Below are positions 1-6,221 of a stretch of 24,749 nt of DNA, piece by piece. Each line of letters opens with the position of its first letter. The stretch's first letter is position 1. A program made the translations under genes and the position numbers. The notes below the pieces were generated by a model that was not told where the DNA came from, made no database searches, and saw only the letters and a program-made list of their open reading frames with translations. Location of the stretch: contig DKAT01000080.1 of the NCBI GenBank assembly GCA_002450905.1, forward strand, positions 394 through 25,142, written 5' to 3'. This stretch comes from Spirochaetia bacterium UBA6919. Lineage in GTDB: Bacteria > Spirochaetota > UBA6919.

Positions 1-34
1 AGTTTTTCCCATGATTTTCCCATCCTTCTCCCAT
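1..34 (+). repeat. 11-bp tandem repeat array, copy 1
   Basis: Three units ending in TCCCAT follow one another with an 11-bp period (units 1-12, 13-23, 24-34). The first 23 bases are identical to the blocks at 10542-10564 (+) and 5421-5443 (-). The third unit differs in its first bases. The copy begins at the window edge, so any upstream flank is unseen. It lies about 200 bp beyond the 3' end of the hydrolase gene and outside any reading frame I can support. The function is unknown. Confidence 0.85.
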
Positions 35-237
35 CTCAGGGTTATTTTACTGAATGAATCGATAACTTATTAAAATTGATTAGGAGTGTTTTTAATTTAT
101 TGGGGATAAGTTATTTTTGCGATATTATTTATATGTTAGTCTATACTTTTAGTATTAAAATGATTATTTATTTAACTGTCTGCCTATACAATAAAACTAT
201 GAAAACATGATATGAAATTATAATATAATTAATTCCT
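35..237. other. Non-coding stretch with AT-rich inverted repeats
   Basis: No gene is seen here. A 9-bp perfect inverted repeat (ATAACTTAT at 62-70, ATAAGTTAT at 106-114) encloses a 35-base loop. A 15-bp AT-only palindrome (216-230) lies 7 bases beyond the stop codon of the leftward hydrolase gene. It could help end that transcript, but it has no GC stem and no clear U-run, so I do not call it a terminator. Confidence 0.4.
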
Positions 238-1194
238 TTATTTAAGGAACTTTGCTATGTTATCTGCTACATCCTCAGCGAAGGTATCTCTGAAAAAGTG
301 GTCTGCACCATCAATAGTTATAAACTGAATCTTCTTTTCATCTGCCAGAGGCTTAATTTTTTTTATCCCAGTTGGAACTACTTTGTCTTCACTGCCAAAA
401 ATGACAAGGGTGGGTTTATTTAATTTTTTCAGAAGGGCAGTTGTGGGTTGGCGATTGTTCTTACTGTAGTATGACACAAAACTATCAGCACTGACATTAG
501 TTTTTTTACAGTACAGAAAATCAACATCTTTTAAAATCGTATCCCCTTTACCTGATTTAACAAGATCTTCGGCTTGTTTTAATGTTTTGTCAAGATTGCC
601 ATGATTTTTTTTATATTCCTTCTCTACATCATCTTCCAGAACTGGTGGAGCAAGGAGAATTAGTTTACTAATTAAAGGTGATTCATTGTTTTGTAGATAC
701 CAAAGGGTTTGATTGCCTCCTCGAGAGTGTCCGAACAAAACTATATTCTTCACTGATTTATTTTTTAACCAGTTTACCCAGGCAGATATTTCTTTAGCGG
801 CATCATCGTGTCTGTGTTTATGGGTGGATTTACAATCATACATGCCTGTTCTATTGCTTTCAGATAAGCTTAAATTAATAGCCAGGGTATTAAAGTTCTT
901 TTTAACAAGAAGTTCTTGTATTTGTTTAACTGTTTCCATGTTGTAGTGACCAAGGGTACCATGGGTCATAAGGATAACACCATCTGAGAGAGATTTTCCT
1001 TTCGCTAATAATAATTTTCCCTTGAGTGAAAGACCTTTAAATGAGATGGATAGTTCCTCGGATTTGGTTTCTTGAGGTTTTGAAGTTTGTTTCTTATCCT
1101 CAGTCTTGGATACAGCTTTCTTTTCTTTGCAATTATATACAAATAATACTAATAGAATAAATAATGAGATATTAATTAATACCTTGCGGGACAT
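238..1194 (-). CDS. Alpha/beta-hydrolase family lipoprotein
   Basis: A predicted 318-aa lipoprotein with an alpha/beta-hydrolase domain. Residues 1-21 form a signal peptide: basic start, hydrophobic core, then VYN before Cys22. Asn at -1 is unusual for a Proteobacterial lipobox but is tolerated in spirochaetes. A charged Lys/Glu-rich linker (22-48) precedes the enzyme domain. Visible elements are the oxyanion-loop HGTLG (78-82), the nucleophile elbow GHSRGG with Ser157, acid Asp270 in FGSEDKVVP, and His299 in GADHFF, a complete triad. The substrate cannot be told from the sequence; esterase or peptidase-like activity in the envelope is inferred. The start at 1194 has a strong Shine-Dalgarno (AAAGGAG, spacing about 6). 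It stands alone, divergent from recO, with a palindromic candidate operator just upstream. Confidence 0.85.
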   Translation of the reverse strand: MSRKVLINISLFILLVLFVYNCKEKKAVSKTEDKKQTSKPQETKSEELSISFKGLSLKGKLLLAKGKSLSDGVILMTHGTLGHYNMETVKQIQELLVKKNFNTLAINLSLSESNRTGMYDCKSTHKHRHDDAAKEISAWVNWLKNKSVKNIVLFGHSRGGNQTLWYLQNNESPLISKLILLAPPVLEDDVEKEYKKNHGNLDKTLKQAEDLVKSGKGDTILKDVDFLYCKKTNVSADSFVSYYSKNNRQPTTALLKKLNKPTLVIFGSEDKVVPTGIKKIKPLADEKKIQFITIDGADHFFRDTFAEDVADNIAKFLK

Positions 1195-1212
1195 GAAAAT
1201 CTCCTTTGGTTA

Positions 1213-1230
1213 TATTGATAATTATCAATA
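1213..1230. promoter_or_regulatory. 18-bp perfect palindrome, candidate operator
   Basis: TATTGATAATTATCAATA is a perfect inverted repeat placed just upstream of the Shine-Dalgarno of the leftward hydrolase lipoprotein gene, within the 176-bp divergent gap to recO. Its GATAAT/ATTATC half-sites resemble those of Fur/PerR-type metalloregulator boxes, although the halves are closer together than in the classic 7-1-7 Fur box. Operator function is inferred from position and symmetry only. AT-rich palindromes can also arise by chance. Confidence 0.45.
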
Positions 1231-1370
1231 ATTTTTAAAAACTTTTTTTGTAAACGTAAATGTAATTTATTGATGACAGGAGGTCAAGATTTTTTTTAGG
1301 ATAAAATTATTATTTATAGAGTTTTTTTACGAATATGAAATATTATTTTAATGGATAAGTAGTATTTATT

Positions 1371-2144
1371 ATGAAATCATTCAAAACTAATGGATTTGTA
1401 CTCAACAGCCATTCCTTTGGTGACTCGCATAAATTAATACATTTCTTTTCTGAAGATATGGGTCAGATTAAGATCATAGCCCATGGTATTCGTAAAACCC
1501 TTAGTAAGTATGGTAGTTCTTTCGAGTTGTTAAATGAATTATCAGTTGTACTCATCTCTTCAAAGCAAAAAGATCTTTATCAAATTAAAGAAACACAGAT
1601 TATATCTTCTTATCATACTCTCAGACAAGATATTCACCATATTCATTTGTTATATTATCTTGCGGAGTTTTTAAATATCTTTGCCCAGGAAAATATATCT
1701 GATTATGATATTTATAAATTATTACGTAACACCCTTCAATACGCACTGGATTATATCCAATCATTTTATGTACTTGTACGCCATTTTGAATTAAAGTCTC
1801 TGTCTAAACTTGGTTTTTTATCGGATATCAAACTCTGTAGCCTGTGTGAAAAGCAGATTGATGAGACAAATCAGGAAAAAATATTTCTTACAAAACGACC
1901 TGGCTGGCTACTCTGTTCAAAATGTTCAAATCCTCATTGGGATACAGAAATTTCTCCCGGAGCTTATCGTTATTTGTGTTATTTATTAAATTTTGATATG
2001 CAAGATATTTTAAGATTGAAAATGAATGATGATACAAAACAGATAATTGATTACAGTATTGACCTTTTGATTCAATCGATTCTTGGAAGAAAATTAAATT
2101 CGTCAAAATGGCTAAATGATTCCCCATCTTTGCGTCGAGAATAG
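1371..2144 (+). CDS. recO: DNA repair protein RecO
   Basis: RecO mediates loading of RecA on SSB-coated single-stranded DNA in the RecFOR pathway of gap repair and also anneals strands. The 257-aa product has the N-terminal OB-fold signature of the family (FVLNSHSFGDSHKLIHFFSED, with the following KIIAHGIRK) and a helical middle. A C-terminal four-cysteine zinc motif is visible (CSLC near residue 150, CSKC about 30 residues later), as in Gram-positive and Deinococcus RecO but lost in some Proteobacteria. Length is close to the E. coli protein (about 240 aa). No strong Shine-Dalgarno is visible before the ATG. It is followed after 50 bp by cheR on the same strand; co-transcription is possible but not evident. 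Confidence 0.88.
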   Translation: MKSFKTNGFVLNSHSFGDSHKLIHFFSEDMGQIKIIAHGIRKTLSKYGSSFELLNELSVVLISSKQKDLYQIKETQIISSYHTLRQDIHHIHLLYYLAEFLNIFAQENISDYDIYKLLRNTLQYALDYIQSFYVLVRHFELKSLSKLGFLSDIKLCSLCEKQIDETNQEKIFLTKRPGWLLCSKCSNPHWDTEISPGAYRYLCYLLNFDMQDILRLKMNDDTKQIIDYSIDLLIQSILGRKLNSSKWLNDSPSLRRE

Positions 2145-2194
2145 AGGGGCTGAGAAATGATCTGATCTAAATCTTTATTATTAAAGGTATCTTT

Positions 2195-3013
2195 GTGAGT
2201 TCTTTTTTAACCGATTCTAATTTTAAACTATTTAAAGATAAAATATACCATGAAAGCGGAATACATTTTTCAGAAATTAATCGACCTATTTTAGAAAGTC
2301 GAATCAAAGAACGACTAAGGATTACAAATATCTCAACTCCTGAAACATACTTCCAATTTGTAATATCCAATAAAGATGAACTCGATACTCTCTTAGATGC
2401 AATAACTACAAACCTTACTAATTTTTTTAGAAATGAATCCCACTTCAAAGCTCTGGATAATATAATTATCCCAGAAATTGCATCCAGAAAAGGATCACAA
2501 AATAAAAAACGTTTGAAAATCTGGAGTGCAGGTTGTTCCACTGGAGAAGAGCCCTATTCCGTAGCTATATCCTGTCTTGAAAAATTACCTGATCCTCATA
2601 ACTGGCAGATTCAAATCCTGGCTTCTGATATCAGTTTAAAATCCCTTCTCATCGCAAAAGAAGGTTATTATACCAGTGAAAAAATTGTAAATGTAAAACC
2701 AGAATATTTAGAGAAATATTTTGATAAATTAGGGAATGGATATAAAGTTAAAGATAAAATTAAATCTCTTATACGATTTGATTTTCATAACCTAAAGTTT
2801 GATAATGGGGAAAGGGATTTAGATATTGTTTTTTGTCGTAATGTCATAATATATTTTGATCGTGAAGCACAAATAGAAGTAATTCAAAAGTTTAGCCTGT
2901 GTTCCAACGAAGATATGTATCTTTTTATAGGCCACTCAGAAAGTCTTTTTGGAATGAATACGGACTTCAAGTTTCATAAATTGGGTGATGCATGTGTCTA
3001 TAGAAAGAAATAA
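2195..3013 (+). CDS. cheR: Chemotaxis protein methyltransferase CheR
   Basis: CheR transfers methyl groups from S-adenosylmethionine to glutamates of methyl-accepting chemotaxis receptors, setting their sensitivity during adaptation. The 272-aa protein has the helical N-terminal CheR domain, the NLTNFFRNESHF stretch (family NxTxFFR), the SAM-binding loop GCSTGEEPYS at residues 113-122, and CRNVIIYF at about 214-221, all diagnostic. There is no C-terminal TPR extension. The start is GTG at 2195, supported by AAAGG about 8 bases upstream. The cheB start lies 15 bp after its stop, so the two adaptation enzymes are almost certainly co-expressed. No cheA, cheW or receptor gene is in the window, so the rest of the pathway must lie elsewhere. 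Confidence 0.93.
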   Translation: MSSFLTDSNFKLFKDKIYHESGIHFSEINRPILESRIKERLRITNISTPETYFQFVISNKDELDTLLDAITTNLTNFFRNESHFKALDNIIIPEIASRKGSQNKKRLKIWSAGCSTGEEPYSVAISCLEKLPDPHNWQIQILASDISLKSLLIAKEGYYTSEKIVNVKPEYLEKYFDKLGNGYKVKDKIKSLIRFDFHNLKFDNGERDLDIVFCRNVIIYFDREAQIEVIQKFSLCSNEDMYLFIGHSESLFGMNTDFKFHKLGDACVYRKK

Positions 3014-3028
3014 TAACAGGATATTGAT

Positions 3029-4180
3029 TTGAATCAGATTAAAGTACTTATAGTCGATGATTCCTCTCTCATGAGAAAATTAATCACAAAGATGGTAGAT
3101 GATGATCCAGAAATAATAGTGATTGACACCGCTATGAATGGATTATTTGCCCTTAAAAAATTGGAAAAGCTCCAACCAGACGTAATTCTATTGGATATTG
3201 AAATGCCTGAAATGAATGGTATTGACTTCTTAAAAGAATGTAACCGTTTAAATATTAAAATACCAATCATCATTTTAAGTTCCATTGGAAAAAATCGTCC
3301 AGAGGTCACTATCAAGTGCATGGATCTGGGGGCAAAAGATTTTATCATAAAACCTTCTGGGGCAATTTCTCTGGATATTGAAAAAGTACAAAAGGAAATT
3401 ATTTCAAAAATTAAGTACTTTTATCGGGAATCAGGAAAATCTCATATTGATACAAAACAACTTGAAAATACGATTTCAAAATATCTAAAAAAAGAACAAT
3501 CACCAGAACCGAATGGTTTGAATACCAAACAAAATATTGTAATCACAAAATCAGATAGCACAGCCATAGAAAAAAAACTTAAATCCATACCTTCGATTGA
3601 TATAATTACCATAGGAATATCTACAGGAGGGCCTCATGCCCTGAGAAAGATTCTTCCAACATTACCAGAAGATTTCCCTGTGCCAATACTTATAGTCCAG
3701 CATATGCCGGCAGGATTTACTACAGAGTTTGCCCATGGTCTCAATGATATCTGTAAACTCAGAGTAAAAGAAGCAGAAAATCAGGATCCCATTGAAACGG
3801 GAACCATATATATTGCTCCTGGAAGTTATCATATCCGTGTGAAGATGTATGGTGTTCATAATATCATTGATCTGGACAATACTTCTCCTGTCAATGGTCA
3901 TAAACCAAGTGCTGAACCTTTATATCTTTCTGCCTCTGAAGTTTATGGAAATAGGATGATCAGTGTTATCATGACAGGAATGGGCAAGGATGGAGCAAAT
4001 GCTATAAAAATTGTTCGTTCAAGAGGGGCATATACTATTGCTCAAGATGAAAAATCCTCAGTGATATTTGGAATGCCAAGATCAGCTATAGAAATAGATG
4101 CTATTGATGAAGTTTTATCACTCGATGATATCCCAAAACGTATTATAGAAATTACTACAAAAATTAATTCTCATAAATAA
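3029..4180 (+). CDS. cheB: Chemotaxis response regulator methylesterase CheB
   Basis: CheB removes methyl groups from chemoreceptors (and deamidates Gln) when phosphorylated by CheA, counteracting CheR. The 383-aa protein has an N-terminal receiver domain with acidic pocket Asp10/Asp11 and phosphoacceptor Asp56 in LLDIEMPEMNG. A linker of about 60 residues follows, then a C-terminal methylesterase domain with the full triad: Ser198 in GISTGGP, His225 in VQHMPAGFT and Asp321 in MTGMGKDG. The start is TTG at 3029, directly giving the family N-terminus (IKVLIVDDSSLMRK), with ACAGG about 8 bases upstream. The linker is somewhat longer than in enteric CheB (about 350 aa). It forms a tight pair with the upstream cheR. 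Confidence 0.94.
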   Translation: MNQIKVLIVDDSSLMRKLITKMVDDDPEIIVIDTAMNGLFALKKLEKLQPDVILLDIEMPEMNGIDFLKECNRLNIKIPIIILSSIGKNRPEVTIKCMDLGAKDFIIKPSGAISLDIEKVQKEIISKIKYFYRESGKSHIDTKQLENTISKYLKKEQSPEPNGLNTKQNIVITKSDSTAIEKKLKSIPSIDIITIGISTGGPHALRKILPTLPEDFPVPILIVQHMPAGFTTEFAHGLNDICKLRVKEAENQDPIETGTIYIAPGSYHIRVKMYGVHNIIDLDNTSPVNGHKPSAEPLYLSASEVYGNRMISVIMTGMGKDGANAIKIVRSRGAYTIAQDEKSSVIFGMPRSAIEIDAIDEVLSLDDIPKRIIEITTKINSHK

Positions 4181-4330
4181 TAGATTACCACCAAAAATAA
4201 TTTAAAAAACCTTCTAAGATTTTTTTATTCCACATTGTTTATATACTAAAATGATTTTGTTGTCATAAAAGGATAAGATTTTTTACCCTAATATGATCAT
4301 TCTACAAATAAAATTACGATGGTATAAATA

Positions 4331-5239
4331 ATGTTGTCTCACGAATATTTATCCTATTATATGTTCCTGTCAAAAATTAAAGGAATAGGTCCAGTACGCT
4401 ATAACCATATCCTGCAAGTTATAGAAAAAAAAGGGATTACAATAAAAGAGTTCTTTAAGGATTTTATTTTATTAAGAAAAGATTATCCTTTCCTCCCTCA
4501 AAATATCGATTTAGCAGAAAGTTCTATTAAATTAAATATAAATAATGAAAAAAAAATCATCGAAAAACTATTACGAAATGATGTCAAAATTTATCCCATC
4601 AAACATGCCAAATATCCTAAAAAATTAATTAATATTCTTGGATTATCATCCCCACCTGTACTTTATATTAAAGGAGATTTAAATATCTTGTCACATCCAA
4701 ATTTAGCTATAGTCGGAACAAGAAATCCCACTCCTCAAGCTAAAAATATAGCCCGTAAATTAACTGGATATTTAACCCTTCAAAATAAAACAATCGTAAG
4801 TGGTTATGCAAAGGGAATTGATGAAATAGCTCACAACACATGTTTATATAATTCTGGAAAGACAGTAATTATACTAGGATATGGTATATCACATTTCCAT
4901 GGATCAAGACTCTGTCAATACAATGATTTTAAAGATAATATACTGGTGATTTCAGAGTTCTATCCATCAGCGCCATGGAATAATGGTTATCTCATGACAA
5001 GAAATAAAACTATCTCCGCCTTATCAGATGCTACTATTGTGATTGAAACAAGATTTAATGGTGGAGCTTATCAAACTGGAAACTATACCCTGTCGTTTAA
5101 AAAAAGCCTTTATACAATTCATTTTGAGCTCGAAACAGTAACGAATATGGGGAATAATAAACTAATCGAACTGGGAGCAATTCCAGTTTCTGAAAAATTA
5201 TTAAATAATGAACTCAATCTAGACCATATATTCACATAG
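4331..5239 (+). CDS. dprA: DprA/Smf-family DNA-processing protein, divergent
   Basis: DprA binds incoming single-stranded DNA in natural transformation and loads RecA; many non-competent bacteria also keep it. This 302-aa protein shows an N-terminal helical region beginning SKIKGIGPVRYNHIL, then the Rossmann-like core: IVGTRNPTPQA (family GxRxPT), SGYAKGIDEIAH (family SGxAxGID), VIILGYGI, and a RNKTISALSDATIVIE stretch that replaces the usual RNRIIAGLS. It is shorter than typical DprA (about 360 aa) because the C-terminal winged-helix domain is missing. The AVPG motif seen in most members is not recognisable, although the NKLIELGAIPV end of the core is. The ATG at 4331 has no strong Shine-Dalgarno. 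It stands alone between cheB and a gene-poor stretch. Family is confident; a role in competence is not shown. Confidence 0.8.
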   Translation: MLSHEYLSYYMFLSKIKGIGPVRYNHILQVIEKKGITIKEFFKDFILLRKDYPFLPQNIDLAESSIKLNINNEKKIIEKLLRNDVKIYPIKHAKYPKKLINILGLSSPPVLYIKGDLNILSHPNLAIVGTRNPTPQAKNIARKLTGYLTLQNKTIVSGYAKGIDEIAHNTCLYNSGKTVIILGYGISHFHGSRLCQYNDFKDNILVISEFYPSAPWNNGYLMTRNKTISALSDATIVIETRFNGGAYQTGNYTLSFKKSLYTIHFELETVTNMGNNKLIELGAIPVSEKLLNNELNLDHIFT

Positions 5240-5299
5240 ACCAGCAAAGTTAAAATATTGATAAACTAATTCATTATGATATTATATTCCAGTTATCTC

Positions 5300-5340
5300 A
5301 TTAAACATTGTGAGGTAACGCCAATCAAGTTTTAATGAAC
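5300..5340. other. Imperfect inverted repeat downstream of dprA
   Basis: TCATTAAACATTG (5300-5312) and a near-complementary arm (5328-5340) can form a 13-bp stem with two internal mismatches and a 15-base loop. It lies 60 bp beyond the dprA stop. No U-run follows on the + strand, so it is not a standard intrinsic terminator. It might protect an mRNA end or have no role. Confidence 0.35.
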
Positions 5341-5394
5341 ATTCATAATAAATATGTTGACTTTAATAAATGGAAAATGAATAATAATTTTTCT

Positions 5395-5667
5395 TCAAGC
5401 ATCCCATTCATGGGAAAAAGATGGGAAAATCATGGGAAAAACTATAGGACAGATTAAAGCCTTTACATCAGAAAGGAAAAGAAGTTCTTTGAGTTCATCT
5501 TCGCTATAACCATTGCCCTCAGTAGAAAATGCATTTAAAACCAACGGTATCTTTATGTTTTGACAATTGTTTATGACAAAGGATTGGTTCGTTAATATTA
5601 TCTGTTTGCAATTTTTTCAATTAAGTATAATAAAGATGCACCATAAAATGAATTTAAATCTCTTCAT
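5395..5667 (-). pseudogene. Broken small lipoprotein-like reading frame with in-frame TGA
   Basis: Reading leftward from an ATG at 5667 gives MKRFKFILWCIFIILN, a good signal-peptide start, then TGA (5617-5619), then an uninterrupted 73-codon frame ending at TGA 5395-5397. After the internal TGA no ATG, GTG or TTG occurs for over 20 codons, so the second part has no start of its own. It still reads like real protein (KIPLVLNAFSTEGNGYSEDE, then LKELLFLSDVKALICPI). The TGA is codon 17, exactly where a lipobox cysteine (TGC or TGT) would follow Asn, as in the hydrolase lipoprotein at 238-1194. The last 15 or so codons run into the 11-bp repeat array. Together this suggests a decayed, C-terminally truncated lipoprotein gene of unknown family. 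Chance is not excluded. Confidence 0.5.
5410..5443 (-). repeat. 11-bp tandem repeat array, copy 2 (inverted)
   Basis: Read on the minus strand, three TCCCAT-ending units follow at 11-bp spacing (5443-5432, 5431-5421, 5420-5410). The first 23 bases are identical to copies 1 and 3. About 10 further bases upstream on the minus strand also resemble the flank of copy 3. It sits between the 3' ends of dprA (+) and the broken frame (-), so it is not in a promoter position. Confidence 0.88.
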
Positions 5668-5704
5668 TTCTGTAAAAATTTCAGTATTAGTTAGTTATTT
5701 AGTG

Positions 5705-6220
5705 TTAATTTTGAATGTATTTAATTTGAAGAAGTCCAGTTGAAAAAGATTTAGATTCAACAAATCTTAATTGTATTTCAGAATTAATTGGTTTGAAAAG
5801 TGGTATTCCCTGGCCAAGAATGATTGGATGAATTGAAATAATATATTCATCAATAAGTCTACTTTTCTGGCAAACTTCTATAATTTCCGCCCCGCCTATT
5901 AGCCAGATATCCTTTCCAGGTGATGCTTGAATCTCTTTTATCTTATCTACCAGATTATTCTTAATAGTAATAACTTGATTTTCTGAATAATTCATGGATT
6001 TTGAAAAGACATAACATTTTTTCCCAGAGAATGGCTCCTTTTCAAAGGATAAGGATACTTCAAATGTCTTTCTGCCTATAAGAATTGTATCTATTGAATC
6101 GTAAAAATCTTTGTAGCCGTAATCCTGATCATGAAACAACCAGTCAATATTATCATTAGAACGAGCAATATAACCATCTAAACTCGTAGCAATATAGAGA
6201 ATAATTTTTCTATGACGCAT
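5705..6220 (-). CDS. Dihydrofolate reductase-like (RibD C-terminal domain) protein
   Basis: A 171-aa NAD(P)H-dependent reductase of the DHFR/RibD-C superfamily, similar in layout to the YyaP/YwjB-type stand-alone proteins. Visible family marks are the N-terminal strand and loop KIILYIATSLDGYIARSN (the SLDGYIA signature), IDTILIGRKTFE (helix and phosphate-binding region), KDIWLIGGAEIIE (the GG cofactor turn) and YIISIHPIILGQGIPLF near the C-terminus. It is not a classical FolA, and true DHFR activity should not be assumed; the substrate is unknown. The ATG at 6220 lies 1 bp after the glmS stop, so it is the last gene of the leftward glgC-trpS-glmS operon. No N-terminal deaminase domain (RibD) is present. 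Confidence 0.85.
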   Translation of the reverse strand: MRHRKIILYIATSLDGYIARSNDNIDWLFHDQDYGYKDFYDSIDTILIGRKTFEVSLSFEKEPFSGKKCYVFSKSMNYSENQVITIKNNLVDKIKEIQASPGKDIWLIGGAEIIEVCQKSRLIDEYIISIHPIILGQGIPLFKPINSEIQLRFVESKSFSTGLLQIKYIQN

Positions 6221-6221
6221 C

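Larger units (their letters stand above)
5240..5704. other. Gene-poor intergenic stretch
   Basis: Between dprA and the DHFR-like gene, 465 bp hold no intact gene. It contains the imperfect inverted repeat (5300-5340), repeat array copy 2 (5410-5443) and the broken reading frame (5395-5667). No RNA gene or promoter was recognised. Confidence 0.6.

Noticed and set aside
101..114. GGGGATAAG as a DnaA box
   Set aside because: It mismatches the consensus, occurs singly and no replication-initiation gene is nearby.
5617..5619. In-frame TGA as tryptophan or selenocysteine
   Set aside because: TGA terminates at least three solid genes here, and no stable hairpin follows the TGA, so recoding is less likely than a nonsense mutation.
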